From assembly GCF_027579695.1 (NCBI RefSeq), contig NC_083583.1, positions 3,186,542-3,250,541 on the forward strand: a DNA stretch of 64,000 nt. The letters run 5' to 3'. This DNA is from Neoarius graeffei. Its lineage: Eukaryota; Chordata; Actinopteri; Siluriformes; Ariidae. The translations under genes and the position numbers were made by a program. Shown piece after piece: positions 54,950 to 64,000 of this stretch. Below the pieces are notes generated by a model, which saw only the letters and a program-made list of their open reading frames with translations, made no database searches and was not told the origin of the DNA. The number at the start of each line of letters is the position of its first letter. Position 1 is the first letter of the stretch.

Positions 54950-57140
54950 AGGAAAACTCCGGACTGAAATGCTTTTTAGGTCTATTTTCGCATTATTGGG
55001 AGTCAGGGGCGCCGCCAGAAATTTTGGGCCCCATGAAAGATTAGAATTTTGGGCCCCCAACTTTGCCCACCCTCGTCACAATTGCACTATTGTCATTATT
55101 TGACTTTTGATAGCCCATGGACCTTGAGTTTGTGACTTTATTACATTTTATGTATTAACCTACCAGGGACTAGATGAAAACTGGTCAGTGACTAATTCTG
55201 GTGCATTTACAATCACAAATGAAAATTCAAGATTTTGCCACATGCCTTCTTGTGCTAGGACAATTGGTAGTGAAATGTGTGATGTGACTGCTAATAAATC
55301 ATAGAAAAAGTTTTCTACCCAGCATCAAAATACCTATGGAAATCCCATGGATTGTTATGTGTTAGGTAGAAAGCTGTGTGTACTGTTCTGCAAAAAGGGA
55401 ATGTTTGATCAATTACGTACGTATTTCTTCATATGTTGTAACCTCTACCCCTCTTTTGTGTGTGCTGCGCTTTCTCCAACCAATGGTTTAGAACGTGTGA
55501 ACATTCCACACACGTAACCATGTCAAACACTTGACTGGTGTCCGTTATTAGCAACACTTTAATCTAGCAAACTGTATATGGCGCTCGCTCATTAAAAACT
55601 TCAATCCTAAAGCATTTATGGGTTGTATTGCTGCTTACCTCCTTCTCCAAAGGGGGGTTCAGTGGTTTGGTAGGGCGGAGGTCCCCCTGAGGCTGAATCT
55701 GTGCATATTTAGGGCACCCCATTAGTTATGAAACTGGTTATTAGCACTAGTTATTAGCACCAGCATAACGTAATATTTCATCTTGTTTATCACACAAGTC
55801 AGTTCAGTTATTAAAATGGAAAAAATGTCACTGTACAAACTGTAAAAGTGTTCTCTTGATAGGCTAATCCAACCACGTTCATACTGTTCATTTACCATTC
55901 GCTAATATTTTGAACACACATGTGAGCGATAGCTACCTTTCTTTGGGAAAAACTGAGTGACCAGTTGCCTGCCTCTCCGGTCCCTCTCAGCTTTCAGCTG
56001 CCTTTCTTTACGTCTTTGACAGCCACGCTTCATATTTAGTGATCATAGACTGTACGCACTCCACTGCTGGCTGGCTGGCTGCTGCACCGTGACACAGCAG
56101 CAAGTAGCGTTGCACTGATCAGCACACAGATTTAACGCATCGCGCTTCTACCAGAACTGGACCGTACCATTTCGCAAAAGGGGGAGGGTTAAATGACAAT
56201 ATGTTGAAGAACTCAAGAAATAGACAACCTTGTTCAATTAGCTCATTTTACCAGATGGAATATTGCATTGTTGTTATTTCAAAAGTCTTATTAAAATCAT
56301 TAAAAGCATATTATCAGCCCCTTAAAGGGCCCCATGGCAGTGCTGGGCCCCTAGAATTGTTCTAACCTTTCCCCCCCGGCGGCGCCCATGTTGGGAGTAC
56401 ATACGTTGAGTTGCTATCACAATCACGTCAATCGGATGTGTTTTGAGAAAATTAGTTTTTTGTGATTTCAACCGGAAAGCGCTAACACGGCAGTGCGCGG
56501 GGCGTGTCTTTTTGCCGATACAAAACGCTAGTTTAAAAACCGTTGCAAAGCTCAAAACAACATGACAGTTCTGTGGAAGTGAGTAGAGGGTTCCTACAAA
56601 CAAAAGGAGGTGTCTCTAGCTCTGCAAGTGCACGGATAGTGTGTAGAAGAGTAAATATAAAGCCAGTGACCTTAGCTGCAGTTGGGCTTCCTCAGACGCC
56701 ATCTTCAGTGGACAATCCGTAAAAGTCGAGTGCAGAGCCCATTGTGCATTTCCAGCGGGATGGGCTCTGCACTCGGCACTCGACTTTTACGGACTGTCCA
56801 CTGAAGATGGCGTCTGAGGCTTTATATTTACTCTTCTACACACACTATCCGTGCACTTGCAGAGCTAGAGGCACCTCCTTTTGTTTGTAGGAACCCTCTA
56901 CTCACTTCCACAGAACTGTCATGTTGTTTTGAGCTTTGCAATGGTTTTAAAACTAGCATTTTGTATCGGCAAAAAGACACGCCCCGCGCACTGCCGTGTT
57001 AGCGCTTTCCGGTTGAAATCACAAAAAAACTAATTTTCTCAAAACACATCCGATTGACGTGATTGTGATAGCAACTCAACGTATGTACTCCCAATAATGC
57101 GAAAATAGACCTAAAAAGCATTTCACTCCGGAGTTTTCCT
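54950..57140. mobile_element. TTAA-flanked fully palindromic element, split by a hAT insertion
   Basis: TTAA at 54946-54949 and 57141-57144. Ends AGGAAAACTCCGGA and the complement at the right. Excluding the hAT element and its extra target copy, about 796 bp remain. The left half (54950-55003 plus 56399-56742) is the near reverse complement of the right half (56760-57140), with a 17-base loop. TTAA targets are used by piggyBac and Kolobok; which applies is undecided. Confidence 0.85.
55004..56390. mobile_element. Non-autonomous hAT element, 8-bp target duplication
   Basis: TTGGGAGT at 54996-55003 and 56391-56398. Ends CAGGGGCGCCGCC and inverted CATGGGCGCCGCC. The outer parts contain TTTTGGGCCCC / GGGCCCC blocks. 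It interrupts the arm of the palindrome. No transposase ORF. Confidence 0.9.
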
Positions 57141-57477
57141 TTAATTCTCTATGATCAAGTCATGCTGTAACAAAAATGTGCATGAAAATATGACCAGTAG
57201 TTTGCTCCATCTTCTGCAATCCAATGAAGAGAATCGATCATCATGACCTCCTGTTGATCACAAAGGGATCTGAACCTAAGACCTGCCACCGTAAAATAAG
57301 TTGCTGTATTACTATAACTGTAATGATTTAGAATGTTTCTGATGCAATTACCGTAATACATGTATAACTAAGATACACTGAAAAGAAAAGTAAAGGAGCT
57401 GCATATTATAAAGTTTACATTTTGGCACTTTATTAAATGGACTAGATTAAGATTAAAACGTATTTAAAGGAAAAGAA

Positions 57478-57816
57478 AACTTAATTCATACATTTAAGTT
57501 TGCGGAAAGATTATGTATTTATAAACACATTCATGAAGAGAATTTGTTAATAAGTGTCAAATGCAGCATATTTTGGAATAATAATGATGAGCGTATTTGG
57601 CAGTGTGATGTCACGGTGAGCCTTTAACAAAAGAATAATCCGGAGCCGCCTTTTGTTAAATGGATCCCAGTGACATCACACTGCCAAAACTGCTTATGAT
57701 TATTATTTGAAATTATGCTATATTTGACACATTTGGACAACTTCACTTGGTGAGAGTGTTTATAAGTACAGAATCTTTCTGCAAACCCAAACTAATGGAT
57801 TAAGTTTTCGACTCCT
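57478..57816. mobile_element. TTAA-flanked palindromic MITE
   Basis: TTAA at 57474-57477 and 57817-57820. Ends AGGAAAAGAAAACTTAAT / ATTAAGTTTTCGACTCCT. The two halves keep pairing for most of the 339 bp, including AGAAAGATT.TGTA..TATAAACAC, with GCAGTGTGATGTCAC near the centre. Confidence 0.8.
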
Positions 57817-57820
57817 TTAA

Positions 57821-58340
57821 AGCAGATTAATTCTCCTTGGCGTTTGCTTGGCCTGATGTTGGGCAGCCCTCTCATAGTCCATCTCGCTGCCATCCATGCT
57901 GATGTGGCTCAAATTGTCCAGCGAGTGCTTTTTGAGCCAGTCGCTGTGATCAGAATTGACGACGTTTTTGTTGTCATGACAGCTGACTGGTTTTGTGCGC
58001 CATCACTCATGTGGGTTTGTTGACATTTAGTCAACCAATCTTTGATCGAAGCCATAATCATAATGGACTAGGTCAGACTTTTGTGATTAAAATCAGTCGG
58101 CTTTGTCCATCTGGCGGGGGACGACATCGGCAGCCAATGAGATCGCTTATGATGAATCGGAAAATTCCAGGATGTCTGACGTTTTCTTTCAATGTTTTTA
58201 CTGGACGGTTTGAACACGTGATCTTGACACAGGCAACAGATAACAGTTTGTTTACATCATACCACGCGGACATATTCAACACAAACATTGGAAAAAAAAA
58301 GAGCGCTTGTTTAACACAAATATCAGTCGATATGTAAATG
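57821..58340 (-). other. Coding-like segment of unknown origin
   Basis: On the minus strand, 57830-57985 reads SDHSDWLKKHSLDNLSHIS, then MDGSEMDYERAAQHQAK, QTPRRINLL and stop. Composition and phase look like protein, but I recognise no family and no clear splice sites. The rest of the interval (a THAP or unknown TE remnant, or host exon) is unclassified. Confidence 0.3.
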
Positions 58341-58910
58341 GATCTGTTATTTGCTCTCCTATGTATCTAGTTACTTGTGGGTAGGAAATTTAACGTATCG
58401 GTATAAATCTAAGCGTATCGGATTTTAACTAAAACGACTAAGCGTATCGGCAGGCAGAGCGAGCAGATCGGGCTCGATACGCTAAAACGCTTTGGGGAAA
58501 ACCATGTTTTATCTATTTAGTTATTTATGGAAATACAAAGAATGCAATTGTATTTTTTTTATTATAATATTTATTGTTGACTAGGATATTTTTCCTCTTA
58601 GTGTAATATTATTAGTAGTAGTAGTAGTAGTAGTCGTATTGCAATAACAAACAATTCAGGTTTGTACTTTTTTTTAAAATGTTTATTGTACGATTTTTTT
58701 GGGCAATAATAATAATAGCAATATGCACCATGCATTCAGTTGTGCGTTAATAAGTAAGATTTTTTTTTCCGTCTTAGAATGAAATGTAATTATTGGAAAA
58801 TAACAATAAAAATTTGCATATAAATTAGAGAAAAAAATTTGCTTTCCCGTGTAAACTGTGATTAATGGATGATGATGATTCTATTTAATAATCAGGATTA
58901 ATGATAAGGG
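58341..58910. other. AT-rich sequence with AGCGTATCGG direct repeats
   Basis: AACGTATCGG, AGCGTATCGG, AGCGTATCGG occur at roughly 27-31 base spacing (58393-58452), followed by an inverted GATACGCT. (AGT)n lies at 58611-58634. No gene. Confidence 0.5.
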
Positions 58911-59286
58911 CGGCACGGTGGTGTAGTGGTTAGCGCTGTCACCTCACAGCAAGAAGGTCCGGGTTCGAGCCCCGTGGCCGGCGAGGGTCTTTCTGTGCGG
59001 AGTTTGCATGTTCTCCCCGTGTCCGCGTGGGTTTCCTCCGGGTGCTCCGGTTTCCCCCACAGTCCAAAGACATGCAGGTTAGGTTAACTGGTGACTCTAA
59101 ATTGAGCGTAGGTGTGAATGTGAGTGTGAATGGTTGTCTGTGTCTATGTGTCAGCCCTGTGATGACCTGGCGACTTGTCCAGGGTGAACCCCGCCTTTCA
59201 CCCATAGTCAGCTGGGATAGGCTCCAGCTCGCCTGCGACCCTGTAGAAGGATAAAGCGGCTAGAGATAATGAGATGAGATGAGATT
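58911..59286 (+). repeat. tRNA-derived SINE, full length, plus orientation
   Basis: GGCGGCACGGTGGTGTAG start, B box GGTTCGAGCCC, and (GAGAT)n tail. The same family as 49465-49836. Confidence 0.9.
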
Positions 59287-59593
59287 AATGATAAATGTCA
59301 AAGACACTAATTTACAGAACGTCGTCCAAGTTCTTCGTAATACTGAAATGGACCCACGTGTCGCACCAGGCACTCACAATTTGTGTGAAATTTGAGGCAC
59401 GTTCTCCTGATTCTGAATGTCTCCTTCTGAGTCACTGTCACAGTTCACTGACTGAGTTAAAGGATCACGAACGGAGACGATGATTTCTTCGTCTCTTATG
59501 GAAATGATGGAGGTTACAGCTGTATGAAAGCACAACTTTATTCATCACACACTTGTGAAATTCCTCTCTACATTTAACCCATTTGAAGCAGTG

Positions 59594-59646
<53 letters not shown>

Positions 59647-59745
59647 TCTTACCCAGAGCAGTGGGAAGCCGTGCTAACAGCACCCGGGGAGCAGTTGGGA
59701 GTTCGGTGCCTCGCTCAAGGGCACCTCAGCCCGAGGCCGTCCCAC
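59287..59745. other. Unclassified sequence with (CA)n at 59589-59641
   Basis: No gene. The microsatellite follows CAGTGAACACAC. Confidence 0.6.
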
Positions 59746-59915
59746 ATTAACCTAACCTGCATGTGTTTGGACTGTGGGGGAAACCAGAGCACCCGGAGGA
59801 AACCCACAGGGAGAACATGCAAACTCCACACAGAAAGGCCCTCGCCGGCCACGGGGCTCGAACCCAGAACCTTCTTGCTGTGAGTCGACAGCGCAAACCA
59901 CTACACCACTTTGTC
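59746..59915 (-). repeat. tRNA-derived SINE, 5' half
   Basis: Same family in minus orientation, 5' region only: CCTAACCTGCATG to ACTACACCAC. It lacks the tail. Confidence 0.8.
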
Positions 59916-60054
59916 AGTGTCCACCCACTGATTCGCTCTGTTTCCTAAATCATCTTCATTCAGTTCATTCATGTGTTCAAATCACCGATGTCGTTTATGT
60001 TGCGCTGCAGGGCTGGGTGAAGCGGGGGGTATTAAACTACCACCGGTGCTCTTT
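59916..60054. other. Unclassified sequence
   Basis: Nothing recognised. Confidence 0.4.
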
Positions 60055-61190
60055 AACTACACTTAGACTTGGCCAACCTTTATTGTCATTCAGTACGCAA
60101 CAAGTGTACACCAAACGAAATTTTGTTGCAGTTTTGCTCAGCACAGAAATAAATATGAAGTGTATTAAATTAAATTATGCAGCAGCAAAAATATTATAAA
60201 GTGCAATCGTATAAAGTGACCTGTGGAATTAGGAATTGTTCAAGTTATAAATAGAAGTTCAGAGTTTGGGTTTGGTGTTCAGCAGTCTGGTGACCTGGGG
60301 GAAGAAGCTGTTACAGAACCTGGTGGTCCTGCACCGAATGCTGCGGAACCTCTTTCCAGAGGCCAGAGGGGAGAACAGTCCATAGTGAGGGTGTGACGGG
60401 TCACTGATGATGTTTCTGGCTCGAGACATGCAGCGCCTTGGTGCAATGTCCTGAATGGAGGGAAGAGAACTCCCAATGATTTTCTCCGCAGTCCTCAGCG
60501 CTCTCCTCACAGTCTTCCAGTCAGAGGCACTGCAGTCTCCACACCGCACAGAGATGCAGCTGGTCAGAACGCGCTCTATGGTGCTTCTGTAGAATGTAGT
60601 GAGGATGGGCGGGGGCAGGTGGGCTCTCCTCATCCTACACAGGAAGTGCAGACACTGCTGTGCCTTCTTGACCAGTGACACGGTGTTCACAGACCAGGTG
60701 AAGTTGTCTGCGATTGCACCCCCAGGAACTTGGTGCTATTGACCACCTCCACGGCCGTGTTGTTGATGTGAAGTGGAGCGTGGCTGGGTTGGTTTTTCCT
60801 GAAGTCAACAATGATCTCTTTAGTTTTGTCCACATTCAGGATCAGGTTGTTTTCCCTGCACCAGCCCACCAGCTGCTCCACCTCCTCTCTGTAGGCCAGG
60901 TCGTTATCGTCCTTGATGAGGCCCACCACTGTTGTGTTGTCCGCAAACTTCACAGTGTGGTTGCTGGTAGCCCTGGGGACACAGTCGTGTGTCATCAGGG
61001 TGAACAGCAAAGGTCTCAGGACACAGCCCTGAGGGGAGCCTCTGCTGAGGGTGAGGACACTGGAGGTGTTCTGTCCGACCCGCACTAACTGTGGTCTTTC
61101 AGTGAGGAAGTCCAGCAGCCAGTTGCACAGGGGGGTGCTGAAGCCCAGGGGACCCAGTTTGTTCACCAGATGCTGTGGAATCACTAGGTG
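60055..61190 (-). pseudogene. L2-like LINE, 3' part with reverse transcriptase C-terminus
   Basis: Frames 61184-60687 and 60690-60259 cover the later polymerase motifs ([14 protein letters not shown], with FADN in place of FADD at the catalytic box) and the C-terminal NTVSLVKKAQQCLHFLCRMR. The 3' UTR includes TTTATTGTCATTCAGTACGC. One frameshift near 60,690. Different family from the LINE at 18.9-27.6 kb. Confidence 0.85.
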
Positions 61191-61194
61191 TTAA

Positions 61195-61592
61195 GTTTAG
61201 CGGTACCAGTGATCATGCATCATTTTGTTCAGGGCTCGAAATTCATATATTTTTCCAACCAGCCAGCCGGACTAGTTCCCTTCCAAAGTAACTCGCCAAA
61301 CAGAAAATCAACTCTCCAAAATTTGTTCGTGTATTAATTTTACTTCTGTCAAAAATATCACAAAAGTGAGTAGTTACCATTGTTCATGACTAATGTGCAT
61401 TTATTTCAAGACCCGAGTATTTTGGTACTGCTTTTTTTTTGCACACTTTACAAACTGGCATTTGCTGTTCCACGTCCTCCTCGCGATATCCAAAAAAATG
61501 CCAGATGACTGACCCCTTACTAGTTCTTTTAGGAACCAATTCGTCCGCTTCCATTTTTAATTTGTCGCTGAAATTGACATAGCTTACACGGT
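61195..61592. repeat. Possible hAT fragment starting CAGGGCTCGAAATT
   Basis: CAGGGCTCGAAATTCATATA near 61230 resembles a hAT-type left end. No matching right end. Confidence 0.4.
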
Positions 61593-61820
61593 AGCCTATT
61601 GTTCACCTCAACAACAAACTGGACTGGACTAACACCACAGGTGTCCTGTACAAGAAAGGCCAAAGTCGTCTCCACCTCTTGAGAAGACTGAGGTCTTTTG
61701 GTGTGTGCAGGACACTGCTTAGGACTTTTTATGACTCTGTGGTAGCATCAGCGATTTTCTACGCTGTGGTCTGCTGGGGCTGTGGAAGTTCAGAGAGGGA
61801 CAGGAAGAAACTTAATTAAA
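61593..61820 (+). pseudogene. LINE reverse transcriptase fragment
   Basis: NNKLDWTNTTGVLYKKGQSR, LRRLRSFGVCRTLLRTFYDS and WGCGSSERDRKKLN match the C-terminal part of the LINE at 20110-20656, here on the plus strand. It is cut at both sides. Confidence 0.88.
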
Positions 61821-64000
61821 GCCGCAAGCGGCCTCGACGGGCCCTCGCGCCAGTGGCCAAGGGGGGCGGGGGCATGCGTCCCTGCAAAAAACCTTCCACA
61901 GCGTCTTCGGCAAGAGACATTACTCCCACAATGGCGACAAAGCACAGAATTGGACACAGAGTACACGGTGCGCTGAGATGTTGTCATGGACAGAACATTT
62001 TATGCCATGGCTTCCCAACCAAATTAATGTATTGACCTCATCAGTCACCAAGCTATAGCTACATAGGATTGTCTTCTGTTAGACATCTATTAGTCTGTAT
62101 GTAACGCTACAACACTTGCTCCCGACTGCCTACCCATTCCCCACAAGTCATGTGTGTTTAAGGCAACCAAAACAACATACTCCTGGTGCCTCATGATTGT
62201 AAACACCTCTCCTGCAACTGCTACAGCACAATGAGCGCCCCCAGTGGTGAAAGTTCACCAAATTTGGTATACATGTCAAGGGACCTATGAAGAGTTGTTG
62301 TGTCAAGTTTGATCAAGTTTGACCAATCAGAAGCCAAGATATAAATTGTTGCCTGAAAAACAGCGCCCCCAGTGGCAAAAGGTCACAAAATTTGGGAGAT
62401 ATGTCAGGTGACCTGTTAAGAGTGTGCGTATCAAGTTTGATCAAGATTGAGTAAATAGAAGATGAGATATTGATTTTTGAAGAATAAATGTTTAGGTTTT
62501 TCCCATGTCAGTAGGTGGCGCAATGCTGTACATGAGCGATTATGAGTTGGAAAAATAAGTGTCTACAACAGCAACGTACTATCACAAGGTAGTGGTGTGA
62601 AGGAAAAGCATTATGGAATTATTTACCAAAAACCTGTTTTGGAGCAATTGCGTCGGCCAAAAACAGCGCCCCCCATGGACGAAAATTCCCAAAATGTGGT
62701 ATACATGACATGGGAGGTAGTAAGAGGGTGGCCGTGAAGTTTGACCAAATTTGAGGAAAGATTGGAATTTTTGCCCAAAAATAGCGCCCCCAGTGGCGCA
62801 ATATCACAGAAATTGGGTAGCATGTCAGAAGCCCAATGAGTGATTTGCGTGTGAAGTATGAGCAGTTTTGAGCAATTAGAAGATTTGTTATGAATTTTTA
62901 AGCATGTAAAATTTTGCATTGAAAATTGATTGACGTATAACTTCTGAACGGCTTATCCTACGTGAAACGTATTTAGGAACTTTTGTCAGCCATGTCTGTA
63001 GATGATGTCTATCAATTTTGGTGACATTCCTATGAACGGCCTAGGAGGAGTTGCGCCGTCTTCGTGGCCATGCATTTCGCACAAAAGTGAAATTACCTCA
63101 CTTCCTGTTGGGCGTGGCTAATGCATTGGCATTACATTTTTGTCCGGCTTAGTGTGATACATATGCGTCCCAAATGGCATGCCACTACTACAAACTACAT
63201 GGCAACCAGGCACCTTTATGCGGGAGGCCAAAATCACAACGACTTAGGGGGCGCTATAGAGGCCCTGAGGCCCGCCTGGATCTGGGCTTCTGGTTCTCAG
63301 TAGCGGTGGCAGTCTAAGAAAAAGGAGCCAAATTTCGTGCATTGTCGACCATGGCAAGCGCCCCAATAAGGGTCTTGTAAAGAGTTTGCTTGCCAAGTTT
63401 GACAAATCAGAAGCTGCAATATCATTTCTGCCATAACCAGCACCCCCAGGGGCGAAAGTGCACAAAATTTGGCGTATATGTCAGGAGAGGTATGAAGAGT
63501 TTGTGTATGAAGTTTGATGACAATCGAGTAAATAGAAGATGAGATATAGATTGTTGAAGAATACATTTTTTGGTTTTTCCCATGTCAGTAGGTGGCGCTA
63601 TGCTGTACATGAGCGATTATGAGTTGGAAAAATAAGTGTCTACAACAGCAACGTACTATCACAAGGTAGTGGTGGGAAGGGAAAGCATTATGGAATTATT
63701 TACCAAAAACCCGTTTTGGAGCAATTGCGTCGGCCAAAAACAGCACCCCCCATGGACGAAAATTCCCAAAATGTGGTATACATGACATGGGAGGTAGTAA
63801 GAGGGTGGCCGTGAAGTTTGACCAAATTTGAGGAAAGATTGGATTTTTTGCCCCAAAATAGCGCCCCCAGTGGCGAAATATCACAGAAATTGGGTAACCT
63901 GTCAGAAGCCCAATGAGTGATTTGCGTGTGAAGTATGAGCAGTTTTGAGCAATCAGAAGATTTGTTATGAATTTTTAAGCATGTAAAATTTTGCATCGAA
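61821..64000. repeat. Repetitive block with 'GCGCCCCCAGTGG' units and a period of about 1,077 bp
   Basis: Begins TAAAGCCGCAAGCGGCCTCG, a start I know from a widespread fish repeat. Blocks with CAGCGCCCCCAGTGGC, CACAAAATTTGG and AGTTTGA recur about every 100-120 bases. A unit at about 62479-62935 recurs at 63556-64000 with very few differences. The window ends inside it. ORFs here are by-products. Confidence 0.85.

Noticed and set aside
58911..58990. tRNA gene at the SINE head
   Set aside because: It continues into the SINE body and GAGAT tail; a full-length sister copy and a 5'-half copy occur in this window.
61782..62035. ORFs at the start of the GCGCCCCC repeat block
   Set aside because: They straddle the end of a LINE fragment and a known repeat start; no domains.

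Overview
This is a vertebrate, almost certainly teleost, nuclear genomic window. Host coding sequence is under 1 kb. It consists of exons 3 to 9 of a striated-muscle-type tropomyosin (tpm1-like, plus strand, 28.2-41.4 kb) and one first exon of an F-box gene (fbxo22-like, plus strand, 54.1 kb). Nearly everything else that can be named is transposable elements (TEs), often nested, plus microsatellites. Teleost origin rests on Rex3, a Gmr1-type gypsy element, a sushi-ichi-type chromovirus, Tc1 elements, a Harbinger with a CAG target duplication, and a fish tRNA-derived SINE. I lean towards an ostariophysan such as a catfish, from memory of similar repeats, and cannot prove it. There are no rRNA genes, CRISPR arrays or bacterial operons.

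Layout. 0-0.4 kb: Tc1 end. 0.9-1.5 kb: dispersed repeat. 1.5-6.4 kb: Gmr1-type gypsy element, minus strand, degraded. 6.7-11.5 kb: a small inverted-repeat element carrying a Harbinger (transposase and Myb-like genes) and a TA-flanked element with a 119-bp-arm hairpin. 12.3-13.1 kb: MITE. 13.2-18.5 kb: an apparently intact chromovirus with matching LTRs, a 5-bp target duplication, a -1 frameshift site and a self-priming primer site. 18.9-27.6 kb: a near full-length CR1/L2-group LINE interrupted by three later insertions: a THAP element, a hAT-like palindromic element and a full-length Rex3. 28.2-41.6 kb: tropomyosin, whose sixth intron is swollen to 9.7 kb by a DNA transposon filled with a Harbinger MITE, an L1/Tx1 LINE, a Tc1 element and an RTE-like LINE. 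42.4-53.8 kb: LTR-like fragment, Tc1 ends, palindromic elements, a second Gmr1 copy, SINE, RNase H remnant and THAP remnant. 54.1 kb: fbxo22 exon 1. 54.9-57.8 kb: two TTAA-flanked palindromic elements, the larger split by a hAT element. 58.9-61.8 kb: SINEs and LINE fragments. 61.8-64 kb: a repetitive block with a period of about 1,077 bp.

Most informative points. Both Gmr1 copies place integrase before reverse transcriptase and carry a SCAN-like capsid segment. The chromovirus shows slippery site, transcription start and self-primer in one place. Target-site duplications let the insertion order be read directly. Tropomyosin exon 9 can end in Met-stop if unspliced or Ile-stop if spliced to exon 9b. 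Tropomyosin exons 1-2 and fbxo22 exon 2 onward were not found, so they lie outside the window or in sequence I failed to recognise.
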